Of a stretch of DNA of 6,569 nt, positions 1-6,398 are shown in pieces. Source of the stretch: an uncultured Actinomycetes bacterium (lineage in GTDB: Bacteria > Actinomycetota > Thermoleophilia > Solirubrobacterales > Solirubrobacteraceae); contig CALAQT010000180.1 in the NCBI GenBank assembly GCA_937888775.1, positions 1-6,569 on the forward strand, given 5' to 3'. Below the pieces are notes generated by a model. It saw nothing but the letters and a program-made list of their open reading frames with translations, searched no databases and was not told the DNA's origin. Position 1 is the stretch's first letter. The number at the start of each line of letters is the position of its first letter. A program made the position numbers and the translations under genes.

Positions 1-54
1 CTGCCCACCCCTACCCGGACGGTGACACAACCCACGGATGCGTCAGTAGGTTCC

Positions 55-222
55 TCAAATGCCCATCAACTGCGGAACCCGGGTGAAGGCGTTTACATCG
101 AAGCCGAGGTCAAGGAGCAGTCGGACCCCGTCCATTCGCCGGCGGGCCGCGGCCCACACGATCAGGCCATGGCTTACGCCGTTTGCTTCGCGGTGACTGC
201 TGCTGTTGTGATCTAGGAGTAA
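55..222 (-). pseudogene. Ankyrin-repeat protein remnant
   Basis: Reading the minus strand, an open frame runs through about 55 codons to a TGA at 55-57. Its core, from about 168 down to 81, reads GLIVWAAARRRMDGVRLLLD followed by LGFDVNAFTR. This is the usual ankyrin-repeat pattern of a small-helix pair (WAA.R...D.VRLLL.LG.DVNA) and resembles the actinobacterial ankyrin proteins that carry 'VWAAARG..DAVRLLVELGFDVNA'. Ankyrin repeats are protein-interaction modules, but this fragment has at most one and a half repeats. The expected following repeats are absent: the frame stops at once and the two other minus-strand frames out to position 1 show no ankyrin pattern. I see no start codon with a ribosome binding site upstream; the frame simply runs back into decayed transposase sequence. 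It is therefore called a gene fragment, probably truncated at both ends. The family call is from recall. Confidence 0.55.
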
Positions 223-257
223 GCCCGGACGACGAGCCTGCCTCTGCGGTTTGGATC

Positions 258-1279
258 TCAGACGCGCCTCGTAGTCGAGTTGGCGCCGCTACTTTTCGCG
301 CAACTCTTGACGACGCTCGCGGTGAGCCACTCGTTGGTCGCGACCGGTCCCGCGGTCCGCTGATCGCCTTCGCTTTGCTCGCGGTGCAGGATGTCTGTCA
401 CGGTGCGCGGCCGGCGTGGCGTCCTAGACCGCGCCGATCTCAGCCATCCGCTTGTGCGCTAGCTTCTCGCCCCGCGAGAGCCGGGTCTTCGGCTCAGGGA
501 CGGCGCGGGCTGCCTTGGTGGCCGTCTTTGAGCGCAGCGCATCGGGGCGCATCAAGATCCCCTTGCCGTCGGCCGAGAGCACGAGCAACTCCCCGGTCTT
601 GCCGCGCTTCGGGCGTCTGGTCGCGTAGAAGTCCTCGAAGTCCATCGCTGCGGTCGTGGCGAGATCTTGCACCTGGCGTTTGCCGAGCCGCTGCCCCGTC
701 GAGCGCTCGACGGCCTCCACCGCGTCCTGGAAGCTGCCGCGGCAAGTCTCTAGCGACGCCAGCTTTGCGGAGTCCGTGGGAATGGCGCTCAACCGGCAGG
801 TTCAGCTCCGCGTCGGCGGGATGCAGGTTCGCCAATCCCGGCGCCCGATAGGCCAGACGCTCCACGCTCACTGTCCCGAACACGCTCTCAAGCGCCCGGG
901 CGTGCCCGGACTCAACGCGTCCGCGAGCGACGCCTTCATCGCCGATCACCTGCTCAACGCGCTGCTCGCGGATCGCCCGCAGCGCTAGATGATCATCGGG
1001 CAAGAGGTACAACAACTCTCGCCCATCGCGGTCAAGACGCTCCTCAAGCTCGGAGTGCGAGAGCCCCGCCGCGTCGGTCCCGTCCAGAAAGCAAACCAGT
1101 ACCTCGAACGGCTCACGGCTAGACACCAATCCAGGCACGGCAGCGCGATCACCAGGCGGGAGGCTGCTGGCGCTCACGGCTGCAGCATCGCTACCAACCT
1201 CACGGTCAGGCAGGAGTTCCCCGCCCGGCGGGTAAAGTTCGCCACAACGCGTGTCGAGATCGGCAGTCAGGTTGGCCAC
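258..1279 (-). pseudogene. ISKra4-family transposase, frameshifted and truncated
   Basis: The minus-strand product would be an ISKra4-type transposase, which moves its insertion sequence. The N-terminal part (from GTG at 1277-1279) contains the familiar run HSELEERLDRDGRELLYLL, then GVARGRVESGHARALESVFG, then GLANLHPADAELNLPVERHS and HGLRK. Near 764-766 one extra base (AAA G) moves the frame. The homology continues in another frame as LASLETCRGSFQDAVEAVER, GQRLGKRQVQDLA, LVLSADGKGILMRPDAL and LSRGEKLAHKRMAEIGAV. A TAG at 424-426 sits where the family has Tyr (AV-Y-DATP). After DATP a second frame change near 411 leads into PRTVTDIL and then TNEWLTASVV (down to about 310), again family-like. 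That frame stops at 258-260; weak similarity in the earlier frame (LDYEARLRSKPQ) may reach about 223. The C-terminal third, with the rest of the catalytic region, is missing. The element cannot make a full transposase. No terminal inverted repeats or target duplications were found. Confidence 0.85.
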
Positions 1280-1353
1280 CTCCGTGGTCGACGTTGCACA
1301 TGAACAACGCCGACTTCGACACCCGAGCTACGAGTCCCCGGCTTGAGAGACGC

Positions 1354-1375
1354 TCAGACCCCCAAAACGGTCTGA
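1354..1375. repeat. Inverted repeat, 7-bp stem
   Basis: TCAGACC at 1354-1360 pairs with GGTCTGA at 1369-1375 around the 8-base loop CCCAAAAC. No T-run follows on either strand. It lies about 75 bp outside the transposase start, so it could be a decayed end structure of the element or an ordinary hairpin. Its function is unknown. Confidence 0.45.
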
Positions 1376-1426
1376 TACCGCCAGTTCCGGCTCAGCAGCA
1401 GCACCAACCACACACCGGGCGCCAGC

Positions 1427-1450
1427 CAAAACAGCCCATTTCTAGGCTGT
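1427..1450 (-). terminator. Possible weak minus-strand terminator hairpin
   Basis: ACAGCC (1431-1436) pairs with GGCTGT (1445-1450) around an 8-base loop. Read on the minus strand, the stem is followed directly by TTT, the layout of a weak intrinsic terminator. There is no clear minus-strand gene immediately upstream at higher coordinates that would need it, so it may be coincidental. Confidence 0.25.
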
Positions 1451-1720
1451 CTTCTGTCAACTCAACCCGCCAACCGGAGTCTCTTCAGAAGAGCCGAACC
1501 CCTTCGGACAGACCTGCTCCTCGCGGTGCGCCTTTCCGCAGCACCAAACGGAGCATCGTGGGCCGACCGAGGACGCATGCCCCGACGCCGCCGCCTTGAG
1601 GACCGTGAAGCCCTGGGATATGAGTCCGAACCGGTAGCCTCTTGCTCTTGGAGGCGCGGCCATCTACGTGAGGCACGGAGGTCAGGCTGCGTCTACCGTC
1701 ATGATGAGTCCGGCAGGTCG

Positions 1721-2119
1721 ATGACCACGAATAACTCGTCGGGCGACGCCTCTGCATCTGGCCGTAATGCCCGTGAACCCCCCACCGTCAGGACCGTCAT
1801 CCTTCGGCACAAGGTTGCGTCCATCGGAGGAATTGCCCTTCTGTTCGTTCTGGTTGCCGTGATGGCTGCCACAGTGCTATTAAGCTCGAGCGGGGGAGCG
1901 CTTAGCGACTCATCCTCATGTTCGGAGTGGAGTGCTGCAAGCCAGGCGCAGCAGAACGCCTACTCACACCTTTACGTCAATGAGTATGGTGCCCTTCTCA
2001 GCAGAGGTCTTGATGCCGTCAGCATCGAGTCAGCCATCAACAGAGACTGCACCCACGCCGCCTACTTGGGCGAGAGTGACGAACTGAGCGTCTTTGCGGC
2101 CATCAGGCACCACTATTGA
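1721..2119 (+). CDS. Single-pass membrane protein, unknown function
   Basis: This encodes 132 aa. Residues 1-31 are polar and Ser/Arg-rich, with R24, R29, H30 and K31 just before a strong membrane segment at about 33-54 (VASIGGIALLFVLVAVMAAT and onward). By the positive-inside rule the N-terminus is cytoplasmic and the C-terminal ~75 residues lie outside the membrane. The outer part starts with a Ser-rich linker, then a compact helical region with exactly two cysteines: C67 in SCSEW and C110 in RDCTHAAYLGESDELS. These could form a disulfide bond. I do not recognise a named family; the outer region resembles hypothetical proteins I associate with Thermoleophilia. The ATG at 1721 was chosen because the frame upstream (open back to 1526) is Arg-rich and not protein-like, and because it gives a normal anchored layout. 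The ribosome binding site is weak (GGCAGG just upstream). The gene stands alone, convergent with the large regulator. Confidence 0.7.
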   Translation: MTTNNSSGDASASGRNAREPPTVRTVILRHKVASIGGIALLFVLVAVMAATVLLSSSGGALSDSSSCSEWSAASQAQQNAYSHLYVNEYGALLSRGLDAVSIESAINRDCTHAAYLGESDELSVFAAIRHHY

Positions 2120-2406
2120 GTGCCTTCACCGCTGCCCTGCGGTAAGTATCGCTACGTCTCCGGTTGGTGCGGGCGACGTGATCACCGCGACCGAAGACGA
2201 CCGGCCGTCTCTCGTCGTGGTAGCGAATGCGGAAGGGAGGCGTGTGCTCCGACCGAGACGAAAGGACAAGGCGCAGAGTCTGCGCGCTCAGCCGAGAAGT
2301 AGCGACGCGCCGTCCGGCGCGCCTGCAGCCGGGCGAATCCGGGGGCTTGTCGCGCCATAAGAGCTTAGAGGCAGCGCTCGCGCCGGACAGCTCGCAAGAG
2401 CATGTG
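2120..2406. other. Convergent intergenic region
   Basis: This 287-bp stretch separates the stop codons of the membrane-protein gene (+) and the regulator (-). No frame gives a credible protein. It holds two modest inverted repeats: GCGCAGA-G-TCTGCGC at 2271-2285 and CGCGCC-GTCC-GGCGCG at 2306-2321. Either could help terminate the two converging transcripts, but neither has a T-run, so they are not called as definite terminators. Confidence 0.5.
2271..2321. terminator. Candidate bidirectional terminator region
   Basis: Two GC-rich inverted repeats lie close together: a perfect 7-base repeat around one central base (2271-2285) and a 6-bp stem with a 4-base loop (2306-2321). They fall between two convergent genes, about 85-135 bp beyond the regulator stop and 150-200 bp beyond the membrane-protein stop. 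Actinobacterial terminators often lack a U-tract, so a role in termination is possible but unproven. Confidence 0.3.
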
Positions 2407-5400
2407 TCAGTCGCGGCGGACGCGGACCGGAGCCGGGGTCTGAGGCCCTGATCGGTTGCCGCCCGGATCCTGGTTGAGCCGGCGGCGAGGGTCTTGCCTC
2501 GGGTGCGTGCCGAGGATCGAGCGTGCTCGCCAGGTGAAGAGCGCTTGACCTTTGCGGTCGGCGATTGCGAGAGCCTCCCGAGCGGCGTCACGTGCTTCGG
2601 CTGCGCGCTCGGCGGTCTGCAGTACGTCAGCGAGGACGAGCCAGTTCGAGGCCTGCTCGGTGACAAATTCGGCCTGCATAGCTGTCTCGACCGCGACGTA
2701 GGCGGACCGCTCCGCGGCGGCATATTCGCCGGAGTGAAGTTCGATTAGCGCGCGGGCTCGTGCTTGGCGCTCGATTGCGTCGAGGTCGTGCTCGTCGGCG
2801 AGCAACGAAGCGGCCTTCGACAGGACCTGGCCTGCCTCCTGGAGCTTGCCCTGCGGGATCAGCGCTTCGACGATGCAGACCAGCGCGCTTGTGAGCCAGC
2901 CGTTGGCTTCAAGCCGCTCGAACGTCTCGCAGCCCGAGCGCGCGAGGCGTTCTGAGGAGGCAAAGTCCCCGGCCCACAGCTCGATCGGTGACCACCAGAA
3001 CGCCTGCTGGCATGCGTGCTCCCGAACGTCGCCAACCGTCGACATCAACGAGGTGGCGTTCTCGGCGAGGCCGCGCGCCTCCGCGTACCGGCCGCGAACT
3101 CCTTCGAGGACGGCGAGACCCATCAGCGTTTGCGAGCGGGCGTACGGACTGTGGGTCTGCTCCACCATCTGCGTGAGGCGTGGGATCGCTTCGCTAGCCG
3201 GGGTTGGTCCCTGGACGAGACTCCAGGCAAGCCCGTCTAGCGCCTTGGCCTCGAGCGCGCGGCTCCCGGCTCGACGAGCGCACGCCAACATCCGCTCTGC
3301 CGCTTCGCCTGACGCGACTGTGCGGCCGACGCCGTGATGCCACATCCTCAGGACGCCCCAAGCACGCGCCTCATGGAGAGGGTCATCGCCTTCCTGGAAG
3401 AACGCAAGCGCCCTCTCCACAGGCGCGATGTATTCGGGGCCGGGCTCGGTGCCGGCCATGATTGCCACCTCACCCCGCGCCACGGCTGCCCGCGCGGCCA
3501 GTGCGGCATCACCGAGGCGGTCGGCTTCGCGCGCCGCGTCAGCGAGCGCGGGCCGCGCGCGCCGGACATCGCCCGCGAGCGCAAACTGGTCGGCGAGCTC
3601 GATCAAGATGGCACCGCGCTCCCCGTCGCGTCCGGCTCCGGTCCACTCCAGCGTCTCGAGAGCCAGTTCGTAGAGCCCTATGGCCTCCTCGTAGGCGAGC
3701 AGGCCGGCGGCGTGCTCTGCCGCACGCCGGGCATAGTTGACCGCTTTGCGCGCTTCCCCGATCGAAACTGCGTGGAGGTAATGGTGCGCGATCTCCGACA
3801 GGTGTGGCTCTACGCTGGCGGCGTATCTGCGCTCGAGCGTGTCGGCGACCGTCTTGTGCAGGCGTGCCCGACGAGCACCCGAAAGGTCGCCGTAGAGCGC
3901 GTCGCGCACGAGCTCATGCGAGAAACGCAAGTTCCCGCGGCTGCCCGGCACATCTGCGACCAGCCGGGCGGCTATCGCCTGCTCGAGGTCCTCGACGATC
4001 TCTGTATCCGGTCGCCCACGGGCCTTGGTTAGGACCGCCCCATCGAACTCTCGTCCGATCACCGCCGCGAGCGACAGCGTCTTTCGGCACCCAGCGGATA
4101 GCCGCTGCAACCATCGCTCGATGACCTGGCCGATCCCGTCGGGAAGCTCAAGCGTTTGCGCGTTGCTGAGTTCGCCAAACCGTCCCTCGGCCTGGAGCAG
4201 ACGTACGAGCTCGGTCACAAACAGCGGGTTTCCATCGCTCGAGCGATGTATGGCCGCCGCGAGAGCGGGAAGCGGTCCGCGCTCGCCAGCAGCCAGCCCG
4301 ACGACGCGCCCGGTGTCCTCCGCTCCGAATCCGGTCAGCTTGATGCGATGGACACCACGCCGGCCGGTGAGCTCGGCGATCGTCGACCGCAAATGATGCC
4401 CCTCTGAAACCTCAGTGTCGCGGTACGCCGCAACGATCAGCACGCGTGCGTCCGGCAGCGCATCGGCCAGGAATCGCAGCAAGATCGTTGAGGGCTCATC
4501 GGCGGCGTGCACATCGTCGAGGACGAACACGAGAGGCCTGGGGACGCTGGCGCGACGCACAAGCCCGGCGATCGCCTCGAACAGTCGAAAGCGGCCATCG
4601 TCAGATCCGGCCAGCTCGCTCTCGGGGACACCAGGCACCCGCTGCCGAAGCTCGGGCAGGATCTGCGCCAGTTCGCTCACGACCAGCCCCGCTTCGCTCC
4701 CTAACTGATCAACGGAGCAGTCGCGCAAGTAGCTGCGGAGTGCTTGTACCCACGGCCAGTACGCGGGGGCACCGCCGGCTTCCCAGCAGCGCCCCCAGAG
4801 CAACCGCGAGCCGCGAGCCGCGGCAAGCTCGCCGATCCGCCCCGCCAAGCGGCTCTTACCGATGCCGGGCTCGCCCGCGATCAGGGCCACGGTGCCCCGT
4901 CCGGTCAACATATCTTCGAGCGCTCCTTTGAGGACATCCAGCTCGTGCTCATAGCCGACGAACACGCCCTCGCCATCGAGCTGAGCGGTGCGGCTCGGAG
5001 CGGCGGAGCGCAAGGAGGCGTCCTGGGCGAGGATCGCTTCGTGCAACTCGCGAAGCTCTGCTGAGGGCTCGATCCCGAGCTCCTCAACCAGTGCAGACCG
5101 CGCGCTCCGGTATGCCTGGAGCGCCTCGGCTTGCCTGCCGACCCGGTACAGCGCCAGCATCAACTGGCCACGCAGCCGCTCGCGGTAGGGCTGCTCTCGG
5201 ATAAGCCGCTCCAGCTCCACGATTACCTTCCCCTCCTGGCCCAGCTCCAACTGCGCAGCGATCCGCTGTTCGACCGCAGCCAGCTGCAATTCCGACAGCC
5301 GGGCGATTTCAGCTTGTGCGAAGGACTCGTAGGCAAAGTCGCTGAGCGGCGGACCTCGCCACAGCTCGAGTGCCTGGTCGAGTTTCCCGACTGCCAGCTC

Positions 5401-5763
5401 GCTGCTCGCTGTGGCGATCAAACTTTGGCCTTTGACGATCAGCCGCTCAAACCGCTCGCTATCCAGCTCGCCGGGCGCCACCCGGAGCAGATAGCCGCCC
5501 GCAGCCGTAATAAGCCGCTCGGAGACGCCACCGTCAGATCCCAGCGCACGGCGCAGCCGCGACACATGCACCTGCAGGCTCTTTGCGGCGCTGGCCGGAG
5601 GCTCACCGCCCCAGAGCTCCTCCACCAGGCGGTCGCTGGACACGACCTCGTTGGCGTGCAGCAGCAGGATGGCGAGCACCGCTCGCGGCTTGGAGCCGGC
5701 TACGGGCAGCTCGCGATCGTCGTCGTCAACGACCTGCAACGGCCCGAGGATCCCGAAGCGCAT
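2407..5763 (-). CDS. AfsR/SARP-type transcriptional regulator with BTAD and STAND ATPase domains
   Basis: This is an intact 1118-aa cytoplasmic regulator. Residues 1-95 form an OmpR/PhoB-like winged helix (MRFGILGPLQV.., SSDRLVEELWG, AAKSLQVHVSRLRRALG) that should bind DNA. Residues ~98-250 are the bacterial transcriptional activation domain (ERFERLIVKG.., ALELWRGPPLSDFAYESF, RLRGQLMLALYRVGRQAEAL, EELGIEPSAELRELHEAIL). Residues ~268-620 are a STAND/AAA-type ATPase: FVGYEHELDVL, Walker A GEPGIGKS at 297-304, Walker B PLVFVLDDVH at 410-419, GNPLFVTEL at 511-519 and FSHELVRDALY at 614-624. The rest to ~1080 is helical, Ala-rich and TPR-like; the last ~35 residues are a basic, Pro-rich tail. There is no C-terminal LuxR helix-turn-helix, so DNA contact should come from the N-terminus alone. 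The family typically activates secondary-metabolism or developmental genes after nucleotide- or ligand-driven assembly; the signal and targets here are unknown. The start was set at the ATG at 5761-5763, not the longer frame to 5835, because the family begins MRFGILG and an AGAGGGG ribosome binding site lies 7 bp upstream. Confidence 0.93.
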   Translation of the reverse strand: MRFGILGPLQVVDDDDRELPVAGSKPRAVLAILLLHANEVVSSDRLVEELWGGEPPASAAKSLQVHVSRLRRALGSDGGVSERLITAAGGYLLRVAPGELDSERFERLIVKGQSLIATASSELAVGKLDQALELWRGPPLSDFAYESFAQAEIARLSELQLAAVEQRIAAQLELGQEGKVIVELERLIREQPYRERLRGQLMLALYRVGRQAEALQAYRSARSALVEELGIEPSAELRELHEAILAQDASLRSAAPSRTAQLDGEGVFVGYEHELDVLKGALEDMLTGRGTVALIAGEPGIGKSRLAGRIGELAAARGSRLLWGRCWEAGGAPAYWPWVQALRSYLRDCSVDQLGSEAGLVVSELAQILPELRQRVPGVPESELAGSDDGRFRLFEAIAGLVRRASVPRPLVFVLDDVHAADEPSTILLRFLADALPDARVLIVAAYRDTEVSEGHHLRSTIAELTGRRGVHRIKLTGFGAEDTGRVVGLAAGERGPLPALAAAIHRSSDGNPLFVTELVRLLQAEGRFGELSNAQTLELPDGIGQVIERWLQRLSAGCRKTLSLAAVIGREFDGAVLTKARGRPDTEIVEDLEQAIAARLVADVPGSRGNLRFSHELVRDALYGDLSGARRARLHKTVADTLERRYAASVEPHLSEIAHHYLHAVSIGEARKAVNYARRAAEHAAGLLAYEEAIGLYELALETLEWTGAGRDGERGAILIELADQFALAGDVRRARPALADAAREADRLGDAALAARAAVARGEVAIMAGTEPGPEYIAPVERALAFFQEGDDPLHEARAWGVLRMWHHGVGRTVASGEAAERMLACARRAGSRALEAKALDGLAWSLVQGPTPASEAIPRLTQMVEQTHSPYARSQTLMGLAVLEGVRGRYAEARGLAENATSLMSTVGDVREHACQQAFWWSPIELWAGDFASSERLARSGCETFERLEANGWLTSALVCIVEALIPQGKLQEAGQVLSKAASLLADEHDLDAIERQARARALIELHSGEYAAAERSAYVAVETAMQAEFVTEQASNWLVLADVLQTAERAAEARDAAREALAIADRKGQALFTWRARSILGTHPRQDPRRRLNQDPGGNRSGPQTPAPVRVRRD

Positions 5764-5770
5764 ACGCGTG

Positions 5771-5777
5771 CCCCTCT
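5771..5777 (-). promoter_or_regulatory. Ribosome binding site of the SARP regulator
   Basis: The minus strand reads AGAGGGG here, 7 bases before the ATG at 5761-5763. This decides the start in favour of MRFGILG over a 24-codon longer, Arg-rich N-terminus. Confidence 0.7.
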
Positions 5778-5818
5778 GAGGCCAGCGTACCAGCCGCACC
5801 CGCCCCGCGCGCGATCTC

Positions 5819-5846
5819 CGTTTACCGGACTGCAAGCGCGCTGCAA
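5819..5846 (-). promoter_or_regulatory. Putative SARP-type operator/promoter with 11-bp direct repeats
   Basis: On the minus strand TTGCAG occurs at 5846-5841 and again at 5835-5830, a direct repeat with an 11-bp period (heptamers TTGCAGC and TTGCAGT separated by 4 bases). A TAAACG element at 5824-5819 lies 16 bases after the first copy and 5 after the second, so the first copy can serve as a -35 box and TAAACG as a weak -10. Known SARP regulators bind direct heptamer repeats spaced about 11 bp that overlap the -35 region. The expected leader to the ATG would be about 50 bases. Autoregulation is inferred; a six-base repeat can also arise by chance. Confidence 0.4.
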
Positions 5847-5900
5847 CCAGGGGCGATCACAGTGCTCGCACCGAGCTCGGGCACACGATCCAACCCCACG

Positions 5901-5919
5901 GGCCGCACTCCACGGCCCA
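5901..5919 (+). repeat. Inverted repeat upstream of the 120-aa gene
   Basis: GGGCCG (5901-5906) pairs with CGGCCC (5914-5919) around a 7-base loop, ending 6 bases before the ribosome binding site of the gene at 5937. It could be an operator half-site pair or a leader hairpin that limits translation. There is no further evidence for either. Confidence 0.35.
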
Positions 5920-5925
5920 CCACCC

Positions 5926-5930
5926 AGGAG
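5926..5930 (+). promoter_or_regulatory. Ribosome binding site of the 120-aa membrane protein
   Basis: AGGAG lies 6 bases before the ATG at 5937-5939. It selects this start over the open frame that extends upstream to 5583 across the divergent regulator. Confidence 0.75.
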
Positions 5931-5936
5931 CACAAC

Positions 5937-6299
5937 ATGTCCACGATCCAAACCACGCTGAGGGCCACACCGAGTCGCTGGAGCGCCACCGTCCTGACCA
6001 CGGCGGCTGCGCTGATCGCCGTCGGCGTGGCCGTGCTGTTCCTCGCCCTCGCCGGCGGGGGCGGTGGGAACCGCGCGGCGACGAGCTATCCGACACCGAC
6101 CTTGGCGACCAGTCATCCGGCGCCGACCTACTACCCGCTGATCCAGTATCGCGGCACCGGTGCGGCGCGGGCCGCTCTCGACCCGGAGACCGGCCAGATG
6201 CACGGCGGAGGCGGCGTGGCGCCCGCCTCTGCTGCGCAGGCGCACCCGACGGCACCCACGTCCGTCAGCCAGCACAAGTCCTACGGCGCGGTGCCGTAG
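5937..6299 (+). CDS. Small anchored Pro/Thr/Gly-rich protein, unknown function
   Basis: This encodes 120 aa. A short N-terminal stretch with R9 and R14 precedes a membrane segment at about 17-39 (SATVLTTAAALIAVGVAVLF, then LALA), followed by GGGGG at 40-44. The rest is low-complexity and probably extracytoplasmic: repeated Thr/Pro (YPTPTLATSHPAPTYYPLIQ), a YRGTG motif at 71-75, a second Gly run (HGGGG, 89-93), Ala/Pro/Thr-rich sequence and the end KSYGAVP. There are no cysteines and no enzyme motif. The layout is that of a signal-anchored protein exposed at the cell surface; I recall similar hypothetical proteins with PLIQY and SYGAVP motifs from Solirubrobacterales but cannot name a family. 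It is divergent from the SARP regulator across 173 bp, so it may be one of its targets. A strong hairpin 12 bp after the stop suggests a single-gene transcript. Confidence 0.75.
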   Translation: MSTIQTTLRATPSRWSATVLTTAAALIAVGVAVLFLALAGGGGGNRAATSYPTPTLATSHPAPTYYPLIQYRGTGAARAALDPETGQMHGGGGVAPASAAQAHPTAPTSVSQHKSYGAVP

Positions 6300-6310
6300 G
6301 GCCCGGGGTG

Positions 6311-6351
6311 GATCAGGAGGGGTCCCCTAGAAGCGGGGCCCCTCCCCGATC
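6311..6351 (+). terminator. GC-rich intrinsic terminator hairpin
   Basis: GGAGGGG (6316-6322) and CCCC (6324-6327), with one bulged T at 6323, pair with GGGG (6335-6338) and CCCCTCC (6339-6345), giving an 11-bp stem around a 7-base loop (TAGAAGC). Outer GATC copies at 6311-6314 and 6348-6351 can extend the stem. It begins 12 bp after the stop of the 120-aa gene. There is no U-tract, which is common for actinobacterial terminators. Confidence 0.7.
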
Positions 6352-6386
6352 CCACACCACCGCCCCTTGGAAAGCGAGTTACGAAC

Positions 6387-6391
6387 GGAGG
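6387..6391 (+). promoter_or_regulatory. Strong ribosome binding site before a 38-codon ORF
   Basis: GGAGG lies 7 bases before the ATG at 6399-6401, the best Shine-Dalgarno match in the window. It is the main reason to take the short ORF seriously. Confidence 0.6.
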
Positions 6392-6398
6392 TCTGAAG

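Larger units (their letters stand above)
1280..1720. other. Non-coding stretch with two small hairpins
   Basis: No frame in this 441-bp stretch has a family-like product, a good start with a ribosome binding site, or clear coding bias. It contains two short inverted repeats with 8-base loops (1354-1375 and 1431-1450) and a weak GCCTC/GAGGC pair near 1638-1656. The part nearest 1280 may be the outer end of the decayed ISKra4-type element. The part nearest 1720 should hold the promoter of the gene at 1721, but I cannot point to convincing -35 and -10 boxes. Confidence 0.5.

Noticed and set aside
183..851. 222-codon plus-strand open frame
   Set aside because: It is antisense to the ISKra4 transposase fossil and very Arg/Ser/Pro-rich; the minus-strand frames carry the recognisable protein homology.
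656..1303. Two adjacent plus-strand frames (656-988 and 989-1303)
   Set aside because: Both are antisense to the transposase remnant and show no family features.
1457..1757. Minus-strand frames of 68 and 90 codons
   Set aside because: No ribosome binding site, no recognisable motif, and they overlap the leader of the 1721 gene.
2103..2723. 206-codon minus-strand open frame overlapping the end of the regulator
   Set aside because: Most of it is an out-of-frame shadow of the regulator; the part beyond 2407 (with DERRPVVFGRGD) has no recognised homology.
3334..4032. 232-codon plus-strand open frame
   Set aside because: It is antisense to the TPR-like part of the regulator and mirrors its codons; no ribosome binding site or recognisable product.
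5764..5835. 24-residue N-terminal extension of the SARP regulator
   Set aside because: The extension is Arg-rich and not family-like; the ATG at 5761-5763 has a well-placed ribosome binding site and gives the usual MRFGILG start, and the putative promoter falls inside the extension.
5131..5961. 276-codon plus-strand open frame
   Set aside because: It lies antisense to the N-terminal half of the SARP regulator; its product is low-complexity, His/Arg/Gln-rich and has no domain. Long antisense frames are expected in high-GC coding DNA.
5700..6275. 191- and 132-codon minus-strand frames over the 120-aa gene
   Set aside because: Shadows of the plus-strand gene, which has a good ribosome binding site, membrane segment and terminator; the minus products are Arg-rich noise.
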